Shown here one piece after another: positions 25,230-36,064 of a stretch of DNA of 64,000 bases. The notes below the pieces were generated by a model. It made no database searches. It saw only the letters and a program-made list of their open reading frames with translations, and was not told the DNA's origin. A program made the translations under genes and the position numbers. Each line of letters begins with the position of its first letter. Position 1 is the stretch's first letter. The DNA comes from Desulfotignum sp. (lineage in GTDB: Bacteria > Desulfobacterota > Desulfobacteria > Desulfobacterales > Desulfobacteraceae): the NCBI GenBank assembly GCA_011390335.1, contig JAABSO010000005.1, positions 84,042 through 148,041 on the forward strand. Direction: 5' to 3'.

Positions 25230-26579
25230 TCACACGATCCCCTGGTCCATCATGGCATCCGCCACTTTGACAAATCCGGCGATATTGGCACCATTCACAT
25301 AATTGCCCGGTGTGCCGTATTCTTCAGAAGCGGTCAGGCAGTCCCCGTGAATGCGCTGCATGATGCCTTTGAGCCTGGCTTCCACTTCCTGCCTGGACCA
25401 TTTTATGCGCATGGCGTTCTGGGACATCTCCAGACCGGAAACCGCCACACCCCCTGCGTTGGCAGCCTTTCCCGGGGCAAAAAGGACATGGCTGTCCAGG
25501 AAGATATCAACCCCGTCCGGGGTGGTGGGCATATTGGCCCCTTCACACACCACCTGGACCCCGTTTTTCACCAGGTTTCGGGCATCATTTTTATTGATTT
25601 CATTCTGGGTGGCTGACGGAAACGCGCAGTCTGCCTTATGGTCCCACAAAGGATTGTGGTCGGATCCTGGATCCAGAGGGGTATACACCGCTTCCGGATA
25701 TTTGTCTGCATATTCTTTTATGCGGCCCCGCTTCACATTTTTCAGGTACATCACATATTGCAGTTTTCCCTTGTCAATGCCTTTTTCATCATAGATGTAT
25801 CCGGAAGAATCAGACAGGGTGACTACCTTGCCGCCCAGATCGGTTATTTTTTCCGTGGTGTACTGGGCCACATTCCCGGAACCGGAAACCAGGCAGATTT
25901 TGTCTTTCATGCTCTGGTCTTTGGTGGCCAGCATCTCATCGGCAAAAAACACTGATCCGTATCCTGTGGCTTCAGGCCGGATAAGGCTGCCGCCCCAGCT
26001 GAGGCCCTTTCCTGTGAGCACGCCGGTGAATTCGTTTTTCAACTTTTTATACATGCCGAACAGGTATCCGATCTCCCGGCTGCCCACACCTATGTCTCCG
26101 GCGGGCACATCTGTATCCGGTCCCAGGTGGCGGTACAGTTCCGCCATGAAACACTGGCAGAACCGCATGACCTCATTGTCGGATTTTCCTTTGGGATCAA
26201 AATCAGATCCCCCTTTGCCGCCGCCCATGGGCAGGGTTGTCAGGGCATTTTTAAACACCTGTTCAAAGGCCAGAAATTTGAGAATGGACAGATTCACCGA
26301 CGGATGAAACCGCAATCCCCCTTTATAGGGCCCGATGGCTGAACTCATTTCTATGCGGAACCCCCGGTTCACCTGCACCCTGCCCTGATCATCCATCCAG
26401 GGAACCCGGAACTGTATGGTCCGCTCCGGTTCCACCATACGCTCCATGATCCCGGCATGGCGGTATTCGGGATTCTGGTCCAGAACCGGTTTCACCGACT
26501 CAATCACCTCTGTGACCGCCTGGTGAAATTCCTTTTCAAAGGGATCCCGTCCATTAATAACATCCATAATCGTGGTCAT
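25230..26579 (-). CDS. gdhA: NADP-type glutamate dehydrogenase (450-residue class)
   Basis: This 449-residue hexameric-type enzyme reductively aminates 2-oxoglutarate to glutamate. The motif GPYKGGLRFHPSVN and the catalytic-lysine region LPMGGGKGGSDFDPKGKSDNE are typical, as are VPAGDIGVG and LVSGSGNVAQYTTEK for the Rossmann domain. The length and sequence fit the NADP-dependent assimilatory group (E. coli GdhA-like). It has a good ribosome site (AACAGGAGATAAAA). It lies 59 bases after the large glutamate dehydrogenase gene on the same strand. Confidence 0.95.
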   Translation of the reverse strand: MTTIMDVINGRDPFEKEFHQAVTEVIESVKPVLDQNPEYRHAGIMERMVEPERTIQFRVPWMDDQGRVQVNRGFRIEMSSAIGPYKGGLRFHPSVNLSILKFLAFEQVFKNALTTLPMGGGKGGSDFDPKGKSDNEVMRFCQCFMAELYRHLGPDTDVPAGDIGVGSREIGYLFGMYKKLKNEFTGVLTGKGLSWGGSLIRPEATGYGSVFFADEMLATKDQSMKDKICLVSGSGNVAQYTTEKITDLGGKVVTLSDSSGYIYDEKGIDKGKLQYVMYLKNVKRGRIKEYADKYPEAVYTPLDPGSDHNPLWDHKADCAFPSATQNEINKNDARNLVKNGVQVVCEGANMPTTPDGVDIFLDSHVLFAPGKAANAGGVAVSGLEMSQNAMRIKWSRQEVEARLKGIMQRIHGDCLTASEEYGTPGNYVNGANIAGFVKVADAMMDQGIV

Positions 26580-26638
26580 TTTTATCTCCTGTTTCCTGTG
26601 GTTGCCAGATGCAGTTTACATCATTTCATAGCACAATT

Positions 26639-29600
26639 TCAGCTGCCGGTGTCGAACAATTGTTTCATGGCACCGACAAAATCCGCTTCAACCGATGCCG
26701 TATATGCATCCCATTCACTGCCGTATCGATAGAATGCCGTGGCTGCCAGTTTCTTGGTCACAATAGCATTGCGGTAAGCCCGCAGCTTTTTTGCATTCAT
26801 GATCCCTAAAATAGCGTCTTTGCCCAGAATCTCCACCAGCACCCCGGGGATATAGGCGGCCAGGACCTGCCAGAGCAGGTCCTGGTCCCCGACAATGGCA
26901 TCCAGATTGTCGGCAACCCGGGCCTGGAAGGTGAAAATCTGCTCGCTGGTCTGTTCCGACAGCACAAACAAGGGGATATCCGGATTTTTTTCATGGATCT
27001 CCAGTAGCATGGCAGCTTCCGTGCAGGCATAGGTCTGCACCAGGTGCAGCATATCCCGGATCAATGCCCACCGGGTGGCGGTATCCTCTAAAAGCCGCTT
27101 TTCATAGTCATCTTCAAACAGAAAAGCGGTGAGCACTTCAGCCACAGCAGAAGAAAACACCCCGCCCTTATTGGCCGAAGAATCCTTTATCTGTAAAATA
27201 CCGGTGTTTTTTGCGATATACCGCCGGGCAGCATCATCAAAAAACACATTGGCCCCTTCCACAATGAAGCGCAGTTCCTTGAACAGGCTGGTGAATGCCT
27301 TTACATTGCGCTGGTTGATGGTATCTTTGAACCCGCCGCAGGGGATAAATGCCTGGATATCGGCCTGTTCGATATATTTGCGGTTGGCCGGATCAGTGAT
27401 AAAATTGCGGTGGAACATGGCACCGTCCGCCACCAGGGTGCCGTCCGGCAGGGTGATGTTCTTGCCTTTCAAGGGCACCTGGAACCCGTTTTTCCCCAGT
27501 TTTTCTTTGGGAAATGCCAGGGAATTTGCCCGGGGGCTGGTATGGCGCATGAAACCGATCTGCATAAGGATTTCTTTGTCCAGCCCGTCCGGATCAAACA
27601 AAACAGACCCCCCGTCCACCACCAGACAGATCCTGCCTTTGTAGCACTGTATTTCATTGCTGCCCAGGTCCCCGTCCGGCCCGCCGGTCATCATCAGGTT
27701 CAGGTCCTGTTCTTTTTCATTGCTGTGGGCGATCAGGGTCCGGAAAGCTCCCATGACCGAGGTGGTGGTCATGCCGCTGGTATCCACCTGGCCGCCGATA
27801 CGGTCATAAATGTCTGCCATGTTTGTGGTGGTAACACAGGATTCCCCATTGATGAGCAGTTCCGTGCCGGATTTTCCATGGGACACCAGACCAAAAAGGT
27901 CCTTGTTTTCCAGCATGCCGTAGGTGTCGTGGGGGATGCCAAAACTCTTGCCCGTGGTAATGGTCCGCCAATATGCATACCCCCGCTGCTTTGCCCGGAA
28001 TGCCACAGCATCCATGAGCGGGGCCGTGCCTTCATCCGGTCCGAAAAACACCATCTCCGGCCGGCCGTAATAATCTTTTACATGGGCATCAGTGAGCATG
28101 AGGTCCATTATCCCCTCTGTATAATCAAACAGGGCATCCATGCTGTAGCCGGCATATAAAGGATAGGGTACCACCACCCCTTTGGATCCGCTTTCACAGA
28201 TATCCTTGTGCTTGAGGCGCTGGGCTCTGGGGCCCAGGGCATAATTAAGGAGCACCGCATTGTCCAGTTCCATGCCATGGTTGGCCGGGGTCACCCGGAT
28301 CATGCGCAGCCCGCCCCTGGCAATGTCGTCTGCCCGCAGATGGGTGCCGCAGGCATAATGGCCGTTGACAAAAAACAGACCGTATACAAACTGCTTGAAC
28401 ACCAGCGGATCCAGGATCTTGTTGTCCAGTCGGAAAGAAAAGGACCGTTTTTCCGGCTTGTAAAAATTGGTTTTCAGACAGGAGGAGATCAGCCTGGTCA
28501 TGAATTTGAAAACATCAAACCCCATGGGGTCATCCATAAACCGCACCGCCAGTTTCTTTTCAAACTCCGCAGCTTTTGCATCAAACTGTTCTGCAGTAAG
28601 ACCCTCCTGACCGGCCGGGTTGAATTTCTGGTCAAAAAGCGCAAACAGAAACCGGATCAGGTCCGGATGTTCCATGGCGGTATCCAGTATCATTTCTGAT
28701 ACATAGGTAAACTTGTTGGATTCATGAATCCGTTCGGAAAACGCTTCTTTGTGGTCCACGGAATCCAGACTTTCCATGATCTCCCTGTCTGTTCTGGTTC
28801 CCTGTTCCTTGAAAATAAACATGTGGGTGAAATCCACGGCATTGCCTGCAAACAGCATTTCCCTGAAACTGAGGGTTCCTTCCACGTAAAGCCGGGTAAT
28901 CCGGCTGATGCGAAAGCTCAAAAATGCCTGCAGATCACCAAGCAGGAGGGCTTCCTGGTTCCTGGACAGTTCCCCTGCCACATACAGAGAACAAATGGAT
29001 GTGGGCACCCGGCTCTCGGTGAAATAGGGTTCCCAGTATGCCCGGGTGATGGTCAGGCCATGATCGGCAAACAGTTTTCTTAAGACCGGCAGCTGGGGAC
29101 GTTCAAAATCTGAATTGAACATGAACCGGATCTCACCGATATCCGACAGGTTGAACACCTCCACAAACGGGGTCACATGCTGGTCCACCTGGGCCAGAAC
29201 TTTTTCATACCGGTTCCGGGTCAGCCGGGGAATGGCAGTATAATCCTGGTTCTGGTTGAACAGAAATCGGGACTCGGCAAAAGCATCATCCGGAAAATCC
29301 GCCACGGTTTCCGGCCGGAACACATAGGTGAAATATTGTTTTTCCGGGTTGTAATAATATTCTCTGCGATGACCAGACAACAATTTATCCAGGATCCGTT
29401 CCATTCTATCACGGGTTTCAGCCGTGGCAATGCGCACCCGCTGGACATTGCTGTCCTGATTCAGGTCAAAATCAATATCCGCCACCCAGGAATGCAGTGC
29501 CACCTTGTCCCCTTTGAGGTGAATGCCTTTGGCAATGGATGCCAGAATACTTTTCAAAGATTCCTTGGTGATGGTTTCAAAAAAATAGATGGGAAGCCCC

Positions 29601-29779
29601 AGGTCATCGAGAAGAATGCCGGCTGCCAGGTTGATACAGTTGGCAGTGATAAACCCTTCCGATGACAGGTCAATCACCGCCTCGTACAGCAGGCTGGGGT
29701 TAAGGTTCACACGTTTTGCTTTTTCTATGATATGGGCGCCTGCGGAGACACTCAGTCCACCGCTGGATGTGATATGCAT
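26639..29779 (-). CDS. Large NAD-specific glutamate dehydrogenase (about 115-kDa class)
   Basis: A 1046-residue enzyme of the large NAD-dependent group. The catalytic core starts at about 490: HLRADDIARGGLRMIRVTPANHGMELDNAVLLNYALGPRAQRLKHKDICESGSKGVV. Then come GPDEGTAPLMDAVAFRAKQRGY, TGKSFGIPHDTYGML and the nucleotide-binding MMTGGPDGDLGSNEI. The N-terminal 480 residues are an ACT-like/regulatory region. It most likely oxidises glutamate to 2-oxoglutarate with NAD, so a catabolic and an anabolic enzyme are encoded in tandem. The ATG follows AACAGGAGATCCGA. Confidence 0.93.
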   Translation of the reverse strand: MHITSSGGLSVSAGAHIIEKAKRVNLNPSLLYEAVIDLSSEGFITANCINLAAGILLDDLGLPIYFFETITKESLKSILASIAKGIHLKGDKVALHSWVADIDFDLNQDSNVQRVRIATAETRDRMERILDKLLSGHRREYYYNPEKQYFTYVFRPETVADFPDDAFAESRFLFNQNQDYTAIPRLTRNRYEKVLAQVDQHVTPFVEVFNLSDIGEIRFMFNSDFERPQLPVLRKLFADHGLTITRAYWEPYFTESRVPTSICSLYVAGELSRNQEALLLGDLQAFLSFRISRITRLYVEGTLSFREMLFAGNAVDFTHMFIFKEQGTRTDREIMESLDSVDHKEAFSERIHESNKFTYVSEMILDTAMEHPDLIRFLFALFDQKFNPAGQEGLTAEQFDAKAAEFEKKLAVRFMDDPMGFDVFKFMTRLISSCLKTNFYKPEKRSFSFRLDNKILDPLVFKQFVYGLFFVNGHYACGTHLRADDIARGGLRMIRVTPANHGMELDNAVLLNYALGPRAQRLKHKDICESGSKGVVVPYPLYAGYSMDALFDYTEGIMDLMLTDAHVKDYYGRPEMVFFGPDEGTAPLMDAVAFRAKQRGYAYWRTITTGKSFGIPHDTYGMLENKDLFGLVSHGKSGTELLINGESCVTTTNMADIYDRIGGQVDTSGMTTTSVMGAFRTLIAHSNEKEQDLNLMMTGGPDGDLGSNEIQCYKGRICLVVDGGSVLFDPDGLDKEILMQIGFMRHTSPRANSLAFPKEKLGKNGFQVPLKGKNITLPDGTLVADGAMFHRNFITDPANRKYIEQADIQAFIPCGGFKDTINQRNVKAFTSLFKELRFIVEGANVFFDDAARRYIAKNTGILQIKDSSANKGGVFSSAVAEVLTAFLFEDDYEKRLLEDTATRWALIRDMLHLVQTYACTEAAMLLEIHEKNPDIPLFVLSEQTSEQIFTFQARVADNLDAIVGDQDLLWQVLAAYIPGVLVEILGKDAILGIMNAKKLRAYRNAIVTKKLAATAFYRYGSEWDAYTASVEADFVGAMKQLFDTGS

Positions 29780-29826
29780 TCGGATCTCCTGTTATATTAT
29801 TAAAAACCGTCTGTATCGGTCTTGCT

Positions 29827-29853
29827 AGTATACCCTAATGCCGACCGGGTCAA
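29827..29853 (-). promoter_or_regulatory. Possible promoter of the glutamate dehydrogenase pair
   Basis: Minus-strand TTGACC (29848-29853) and TATACT (29827-29832) with a short 15-base spacer. The -10 is close to consensus, but the spacing is not ideal. Confidence 0.4.
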
Positions 29854-30041
29854 CCCAAATCCGATTTTTTCAATAACAAAAAATTTTTCAACTCCCAGTT
29901 TTCAACCTGTCGTATTTCAGCAAAATTATCCCATCCATATTGACTTCATACCCAAACAAGGATAGTCTCAAACCCTTTAAACTGGATTAGGCAACTTTCG
30001 TGCAAACCCCATTTTAAAGATATGGACTGAAACACCCACCC

Positions 30042-30977
30042 ATGGAAACCGATATCACCCAGATTCCCCTGACAAAAGAGACCCATTGTGTTCACCTGAA
30101 AACCCTGCCTTTCATGCCGGCTGTTTTCTGCAGACTGCTGGCCCTGTCCCTTGTACGAAAGCCGGCCCTGCCTGCAGATACCCGGGTGTGCAGAGGAAAA
30201 CTGCTGCTGCCCGGCTTTGTGCCTGATCCGGACAAAGTTGACAGATACAGCAAGGTGTGCGGATTTTTTCGGACCCAGCAAGACAAAATTATTCCCCCCA
30301 GCTGTCTTCAAACCCTTTTCATCGGCATGCTGGGCAGGTACATCACCTCAAATTTTTTTCCCATCAACCCCATGGGACTAATCCAGACCGGACAGTCTTT
30401 TGCATCAAAACATCCGGTAATGGTCAATGATCTTCTGGATCTGTCCTGCACCCTCCAGGATATGACCAGAACGCCTAAGGGCATCGTCACCCGGTTCTGT
30501 CTGGAAATACACCGGGAAAACACCCTGGTGTGGCAGGGCATCTCCACCTATCTCACCCGTGATCCCGGCCGGGTACCTCCCAAAAAAATGCCCTCCCCGG
30601 ACCAGCCCCTGCCGATACAAAAAACCATCCCGGTGCCTGAAAATACCGGCAGAAGATACGCACGGGTATCAGGAGATTACAATCCCCACCACCTATCTGC
30701 TGCAACAGCGAAGCTCATCGGCTTTAAAAAGGCCATTGCCCATGGCATGTGGAGCCTGGCCCGGACCCTGGCCTGCCTGGAAGAAACCATGCCCTTCTCC
30801 CATCCCTTTTGTGTGGATGCCGCCTTTAAACTGCCGATTTACCTGCCCGCAACCCTGACCCTGGGATATGAAAATGTTCTTGGCGCCAAAGGGCAGGTAA
30901 GGTTTGAACTTCGGGATGCAGACAAAGGCCTGCCCCACCTGAAGGGCACCTTGCATCTTCAAGATCAGGAAAACTGA
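30042..30977 (+). CDS. MaoC-like hot-dog fold hydratase
   Basis: This 311-residue protein ends in a MaoC-type domain with the catalytic motif RYARVSGDYNPHHLSAATAKLIGFKKAIAHGMW (Asp/His dyad), typical of (R)-specific enoyl-CoA or acyl-ACP hydratases. The first 180 residues form a second, more diverged hot-dog half. It likely acts on acyl-CoA in lipid metabolism. The start codon lacks a clear Shine-Dalgarno sequence, so the start is uncertain. The EamA transporter gene begins 3 bases after the stop, suggesting an operon. Confidence 0.82.
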   Translation: METDITQIPLTKETHCVHLKTLPFMPAVFCRLLALSLVRKPALPADTRVCRGKLLLPGFVPDPDKVDRYSKVCGFFRTQQDKIIPPSCLQTLFIGMLGRYITSNFFPINPMGLIQTGQSFASKHPVMVNDLLDLSCTLQDMTRTPKGIVTRFCLEIHRENTLVWQGISTYLTRDPGRVPPKKMPSPDQPLPIQKTIPVPENTGRRYARVSGDYNPHHLSAATAKLIGFKKAIAHGMWSLARTLACLEETMPFSHPFCVDAAFKLPIYLPATLTLGYENVLGAKGQVRFELRDADKGLPHLKGTLHLQDQEN

Positions 30978-30980
30978 GCC

Positions 30981-31871
30981 ATGATGGGATCGGTTTTTGC
31001 CCTGGGTTCGGCCTTTTTCTGGGCTGCTGCCGTTATTTTGTTTAAAAAAAGCGGGGAGGTGTTCTCCCCGATTTCCCTGAATATCTACAAAAGCCTGGTG
31101 GCCATGGTGCTGGTAACCATCACCATGCTGGCACTGCAGATTCCTTTTTTTCCGGACCAACCCCTGAACAGCTGGCTGATTCTGTCGTTGTCGGGATTCT
31201 TGGGCATTACCCTGGCAGATCTGTTCTTTTTCATGGCCCTGAATCGCCTGGGAGCAGGCCTTGTGGCCATTGTGGAATGTCTGTACCTGCCCTGTGTGCT
31301 GTTTTTTTCTTTTCTTCTGCTGGATGAAAGTCTGGGCCTCGGCGGTATCATAGGCGGTCTCATGGTCCTGTCCGCCGTTCTGGTGGGATCTTTGCAAAAA
31401 AAAGAGCTGGCCCTGGAAGAGGTTGTGCCGCCCACGGACAACCTGCCCGGCATCATTGCCGGTGTACTGGCCATGATTTTTCTCTCTTTGGGTATTGTCA
31501 TCATCAAAGAGATTCTGGAATATACCGATGTCTTCTGGGCCACCCTGGTACGGGTAAGCGCCGGCGTGGTCACCCTCATGATCATGGTGGCCTGCCATCC
31601 GCAAAAAAAGCGCTATCTTGCAGAACTCAAATGGTCCAGGTCCTGGCTCATTGCCCTGCCCGCATCTATCTGCGGCAATTATATTGCGTTGCTTCTCTGG
31701 GTGGCCGGAATGAAATATACCACTGCCTCCCAGGCAGCCATCCTCAACCAGATGTCCACCATTTTTATTTTTATTCTGGCTGCGGTATTTCTCAAGGAAA
31801 AAATCACGGCCAACAAGGCTATGGCCATCTGCATGGCGGTATCCGGGGCTCTGCTCACCATTTTTACCTGA
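30981..31871 (+). CDS. EamA/DMT-superfamily transporter
   Basis: A 296-residue integral membrane protein with about ten hydrophobic helices in two EamA halves (for example SAFFWAAAVILFKKSGE at the start and ILNQMSTIFIFILAAVFLKEKITANKAMAICMAV near the end). The family carries drug and metabolite transporters; the substrate cannot be told from the sequence. It follows the MaoC-like gene after 3 bases. A truncated repeat element begins shortly after its stop. Confidence 0.88.
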   Translation: MMGSVFALGSAFFWAAAVILFKKSGEVFSPISLNIYKSLVAMVLVTITMLALQIPFFPDQPLNSWLILSLSGFLGITLADLFFFMALNRLGAGLVAIVECLYLPCVLFFSFLLLDESLGLGGIIGGLMVLSAVLVGSLQKKELALEEVVPPTDNLPGIIAGVLAMIFLSLGIVIIKEILEYTDVFWATLVRVSAGVVTLMIMVACHPQKKRYLAELKWSRSWLIALPASICGNYIALLLWVAGMKYTTASQAAILNQMSTIFIFILAAVFLKEKITANKAMAICMAVSGALLTIFT

Positions 31872-31892
31872 CGGATACAGCCTTTGCACCCG

Positions 31893-31988
31893 GGCACAGG
31901 ACACCACCAGGGGCGGGGCCTGGGACAGAGTGCTGCTCAGAGCGATCGAAAACCTGGCATGCTTCTGGCAAATATCCAGGCCCGGACA
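31893..31988 (+). repeat. Dispersed palindromic element, copy B (right half only)
   Basis: CACAGGACACCACCAGGGG followed by GCGGGGC and then about 65 bases that align with the flank of copy C (AACCTGGCA-GC-T-TGGCAAATATC). No left arm is present; the EamA gene lies in its place. It sits upstream of the argG promoter. Confidence 0.75.
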
Positions 31989-31995
31989 TAAGCAC

Positions 31996-32025
31996 TTGAC
32001 TATTGCGTGATTTTCCGTCTAAATA
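31996..32025 (+). promoter_or_regulatory. Possible argG promoter
   Basis: TTGACT (31996-32001), an 18-base spacer and TAAATA (32020-32025), about 33 bases before the start codon. No arginine-repressor operator was recognised. Confidence 0.45.
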
Positions 32026-32057
32026 GGCCCGTAAATTGATAACACCAAGGAGTTGAA

Positions 32058-33284
32058 ATGGCTAAACAAAAAGTGGTCCTGGCCTACTCAGGCGGACTGG
32101 ATACCTCGGTCATCCTCAAATGGCTGCTGGAACAAGGATATGAAGTGTTTGCATATATGGCTGATATCGGCCAGAAAGAAGATTTTGCAGAAGCCAGAAA
32201 AAAAGCTTTGAAAATAGGTGCTTCTGACGTTTTCATTGAAGATATGCGCAAAGAATTTGTAACCGATTATATTTTTCCGGTGTTCAAGGCCAATACCCTG
32301 TATGAAGGCCGTTATCTTCTGGGAACCGCCATTGCACGGCCGTTGATTGCGAAAAAACAGATTGAAATCGCCCGGAACGTGGATGCAGCCTATGTTTCCC
32401 ATGGTGCCACCGGCAAGGGAAATGACCAGGTGCGGTTTGAGTTGTCCTATTATGCCCTCAACCCGAAGATCAAAATCATCGCCCCCTGGAAAAACAAGGC
32501 GTTCCTGTCGGCATTCAAAGGCAGAAGCGATCTTCTGGCCTATGCAGACAAACACGGCATCCCCACCAAACAGACCGCATCCAAGCCCTACAGCGAAGAT
32601 GACAACCTGCTGCACATCTCCCATGAAGCCGGCATCCTGGAAGACCCGGCCCATGAATGTGAAGAAAGCATATACTCCCACACCGTGTCTCCTGAAAAAG
32701 CCCCGGATGTTCCCACCCGCATCAAAATCCGGTTCAAGGACGGGATACCGGTAGAGGTGGTCAACCTGGAAGACAACACCCGGAAAACCGATGCCCTGGA
32801 ATTGTTTGAATATCTGAACCAGCTGGGAAGAGAAAACGGCATCGGCCGTCTGGACATGGTGGAAAACCGGTTTGTGGGCATCAAATCCCGGGGGGTATAT
32901 GAAACCCCGGGGGGCACCATCCTCCACGAGGCACACAAGGACATTGAAGGGATCGCCATGGACCGGGAGGTGATGCGGCTGCGGGATATGCTGGGGGCCA
33001 AATTTGCCGAACTGATTTACAACGGGTTCTGGTTCAGTCCGGAAATGGAATTTCTCATGGCAGCCATGGACAAGAGCCAGGAGGTCATTGACGGCGAGGT
33101 CACCCTCAAACTGTACAAGGGGGTTGCCTATCCTGTTGCCAGAACCAGTGCATCTTCTCTCTACGACCAGGATCTGTCCTCCATGGACATTGCCGGCGGG
33201 TACAACCAGGAAGACGCCGAAGGATTCATCCGCATCAACGCCATCCGCCTCATGGCCCACAGAAACATCATCAGCAGAGGATAG
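32058..33284 (+). CDS. argG: Argininosuccinate synthase
   Basis: A 408-residue enzyme that joins citrulline and aspartate with ATP in arginine synthesis. The N-terminal pyrophosphate loop [12 protein letters not shown] is a hallmark, followed by [20 protein letters not shown] and KTKQTAS-type substrate loops ([26 protein letters not shown]). Length and start agree with the family, with an AAGGAGTTGAA ribosome site. The rest of the arginine pathway is not in this window. Confidence 0.97.
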   Translation: MAKQKVVLAYSGGLDTSVILKWLLEQGYEVFAYMADIGQKEDFAEARKKALKIGASDVFIEDMRKEFVTDYIFPVFKANTLYEGRYLLGTAIARPLIAKKQIEIARNVDAAYVSHGATGKGNDQVRFELSYYALNPKIKIIAPWKNKAFLSAFKGRSDLLAYADKHGIPTKQTASKPYSEDDNLLHISHEAGILEDPAHECEESIYSHTVSPEKAPDVPTRIKIRFKDGIPVEVVNLEDNTRKTDALELFEYLNQLGRENGIGRLDMVENRFVGIKSRGVYETPGGTILHEAHKDIEGIAMDREVMRLRDMLGAKFAELIYNGFWFSPEMEFLMAAMDKSQEVIDGEVTLKLYKGVAYPVARTSASSLYDQDLSSMDIAGGYNQEDAEGFIRINAIRLMAHRNIISRG

Positions 33285-33309
33285 ACAAGAAATTTTCACA
33301 AAAGCCTGG

Positions 33310-33792
33310 CTATCTGCCGGCAATGGGTGCAACAAACCGGTGTTCTGCATCCCAGGGAAACAATATCCAGGTATCCTGGCCCACCTCTGTAACATAGGCA
33401 TCCACCAGAGGCTTTCCTGCCGGTTTGGCATAGACCGTGGCAAAATATGCCTTTGGCAGCATCTCCCTGACCACCCGGGCCGTGGTACCGGTATCCACCA
33501 GGTCGTCTATGATCAGACATCCCCTGCCCGTGCCTGCCGCCTGTTTGAGAATGATGGCCTCCCCCTGGCGCTGCCAGTCATAACTGGCAACACAGACAGT
33601 ATCGATGTGGTGGATGGACAACTCTCTGGCAATAATGGCTGCCGGCACCAGCCCGCCCCGGGTCACTGCCACAATTTTTTCCCAAAGGGTTCCGGTGTCG
33701 TGCAGGCGCCATGCCAGGGCTCTGGCATCACGGTGCAACTGGTCCCAGGAAACGGGATAATTTCTTTTATACCGGTCATGGTCGTTTTCCAT
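33310..33792 (-). CDS. gpt: Xanthine-guanine phosphoribosyltransferase
   Basis: This 160-residue enzyme is close to E. coli Gpt: [39 protein letters not shown] and the PRPP-binding loop [27 protein letters not shown], then [27 protein letters not shown]. It salvages xanthine and guanine. The start at 33792 follows AGGAGATATCTTA, so the upstream reading frame in the divergent region is not part of the gene. Confidence 0.95.
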   Translation of the reverse strand: MENDHDRYKRNYPVSWDQLHRDARALAWRLHDTGTLWEKIVAVTRGGLVPAAIIARELSIHHIDTVCVASYDWQRQGEAIILKQAAGTGRGCLIIDDLVDTGTTARVVREMLPKAYFATVYAKPAGKPLVDAYVTEVGQDTWILFPWDAEHRFVAPIAGR

Positions 33793-33973
33793 TAAGATAT
33801 CTCCTGATCTGTGTCTTCCTGATCCTGTTTTACGGATGCGGACTTTAATATTTAAATTTTTGTTGTATGCTATCCGATATAAAAGTGAAAGATGAAAATG
33901 CCTGCCAAATGTTTCTTGCAGACACAGGATGTCTGACCGACAGATGGCAGGCGGTGAAATTACAGGAGGATGC

Positions 33974-36064
33974 ATGCCTGACCAGGTAACAAAACACGCC
34001 CCCGGAATAATTGTCCTTTTCCTCATATTGTGGCTCGCTGCTGCACTCCCTGCCCTGGGAACCACATCTCAGCCTGCCCGGGTTGCACCCGAAGATTTTC
34101 CTGTCTGTGATGCCATTACCCCCAATGTGGCCTTCTGGATAAAGATTTTTACCCAATACGGCCGGTCCCAGGGAGTAATTCACGACTCCCGCCACCTGGA
34201 CCGGATATATGGGGTCATAGACCTGAATCCGGACCGCACGGCTACGGCTGCCCGGAAAAACAAACGCGTCAAAAAGGCTGCCTTTGAAAAATACAAAACC
34301 GTTTTACTGGCCCTGGCCGGGGGCAGGACGTCTGCGACAAAACTGGAAAAACATGTGGCCGGCCTGCTGGGCCCTGATGCCGGTCCGTCAGATTTCAGGC
34401 AGGCTGCTTTCCGCCTCCGGTGCCAGACCGGCATCAAAGAGCAGTTCAGGGCGGGTTTGATCCGGTCCGGGGCGGTAATTGACGAATTCAAGCGGATATT
34501 TCTGTCCCACGGCCTGCCCGTGGACCTGGTGTACCTGCCCTGTGTGGAGTCATCCTTTGATTTCAATGCCTATTCCAAATTCGGTGCTGCCGGCATCTGG
34601 CAGTTTACCCGGGGAACCGGAAAACAGTTCATGGAGATCGGGTATGTTGTGGACCAGCGCAGGGACCCCTATATCTCCACCGATGCTGCCGCCCGTCTGC
34701 TCAAAAGAAACCATGCCGAACTCAAGGACTGGGCACTGGCCATCACGGCTTACAACCACGGTCTTGCCGGCATGAAACGGGCCAAAAGGGCCATGGACAC
34801 ATATGAAAACATATTCTTACGGTACCAGAGCCGCTCCTTCAAGTTTGCCTCCAGAAATTTTTACCCGGAATTTCTGGCTGCCCGGCATGTGGCCAGGAAC
34901 TATCAGCAATATTTTGGAGAGCTGCATTTTACCAAACCCGTAAATTATACCCGGTTTACAACCAAAGGATTTCTCAGTGCCCGGTCTTTCACCCGGGCAC
35001 TGAACCTGGATATCCAGGAATTTCACACCCTGAATCCGTCCCTGCGCAGCCCGGTGTTCAAAGACCAGAAATATATCCCCGGGGAGTTTGAGATTCGTCT
35101 GCCCGCCCATATACCGCTCCATGATGCCAGGCAGACGGCCTTGCGCCTTTACCAGGAAAAACAGATGCCCAGCCGGTTCCATGTGGTGGCCAAAGGGGAT
35201 ACAGCCGGCGCCATTGCCCGGTCCCACCATGTTTCTCTCAATGACCTGATCCTGGAAAACGGCCTTAACCGCCAGGCCGTGATATACATCGGACAGAACC
35301 TGCGCATACCGGTGAAAGTACAATCCCCTGACATGCCCGGCACCATCCTGGCAGACCAGGCTGACACGATAAAACCGTCTGCCCCTGACAGCCGGGAGAC
35401 GAGCCCACGAACCATTGTCAAAAAAGTGGCCAAACCTGCCCGGGTAAGCCCCCCTGTATCCCTGCCAAAAGTTGCAGCAACAAAACAACAACCGCAGGCC
35501 GGGACAGCAACAACACCTGAAATACCCAAAAAAAAATCCGGTGATGTGGCAGCCCTGCCGGCACCCGGGCCGGACAGAATAAACCCCCTGGTTGATTCCA
35601 GCAACCTGAAAATCCAAAAGATTGTGACCGGTGACAGCGATGGCCGGATTGGCATTATCCAGGTGGAGGCAGAAGAAACTTTGGGCCACTATGCAGACTG
35701 GCTCAAAATCCCCACCAGCCGGATCCGGACCCTGAACCGCCTGGTCTTTGGCAACCCCATCGCCATCAACCAGACCATAAAAATCCCGTTGACTGCACTG
35801 GATCCGGACAGGTTTGAAGAACAGCGGTTTGAATTTCACCGGGAAATCGAAGAAGATTTTTTTGCCTCTTTTGTGGTATCAGAGGTGGAAACCTATGAAA
35901 TCAAACCCGGAGATACCATATGGTCCCTGTGTCTCAGGCAGATGGAAATTCCGTTCTGGCTTTTGAAAAAATACAATCCCAAAACCGATTTCAATGCTCT
36001 GCACCCGGGACATACACTTAATTGCCCGCTGGTTGCAGCCAGGCAGGAAGACCTGGTTTTATGA
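33974..36064 (+). CDS. MltD-like lytic transglycosylase with LysM domains
   Basis: This 696-residue secreted enzyme has a signal peptide (about 1-30, [19 protein letters not shown]). The Slt-type catalytic domain has the glutamate in [35 protein letters not shown] and [16 protein letters not shown]. At least two LysM-like peptidoglycan-binding repeats follow ([45 protein letters not shown], and [45 protein letters not shown] at the C-terminus), with a long Pro/Lys/Ala-rich linker between them. It remodels peptidoglycan in the periplasm. ACAGGAGGATGC precedes the ATG. Confidence 0.93.
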   Translation: MPDQVTKHAPGIIVLFLILWLAAALPALGTTSQPARVAPEDFPVCDAITPNVAFWIKIFTQYGRSQGVIHDSRHLDRIYGVIDLNPDRTATAARKNKRVKKAAFEKYKTVLLALAGGRTSATKLEKHVAGLLGPDAGPSDFRQAAFRLRCQTGIKEQFRAGLIRSGAVIDEFKRIFLSHGLPVDLVYLPCVESSFDFNAYSKFGAAGIWQFTRGTGKQFMEIGYVVDQRRDPYISTDAAARLLKRNHAELKDWALAITAYNHGLAGMKRAKRAMDTYENIFLRYQSRSFKFASRNFYPEFLAARHVARNYQQYFGELHFTKPVNYTRFTTKGFLSARSFTRALNLDIQEFHTLNPSLRSPVFKDQKYIPGEFEIRLPAHIPLHDARQTALRLYQEKQMPSRFHVVAKGDTAGAIARSHHVSLNDLILENGLNRQAVIYIGQNLRIPVKVQSPDMPGTILADQADTIKPSAPDSRETSPRTIVKKVAKPARVSPPVSLPKVAATKQQPQAGTATTPEIPKKKSGDVAALPAPGPDRINPLVDSSNLKIQKIVTGDSDGRIGIIQVEAEETLGHYADWLKIPTSRIRTLNRLVFGNPIAINQTIKIPLTALDPDRFEEQRFEFHREIEEDFFASFVVSEVETYEIKPGDTIWSLCLRQMEIPFWLLKKYNPKTDFNALHPGHTLNCPLVAARQEDLVL

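Noticed and set aside
30693..31907. Long open frame (404 codons) on the minus strand
   Set aside because: It is antisense to the EamA transporter, whose membrane-protein codons leave the opposite strand open; the translation is a low-complexity His/Gln/Gly-rich sequence with no fold.
32088..33443. Long open frame (451 codons) on the minus strand
   Set aside because: It is antisense to argG, which is unmistakable on the plus strand.
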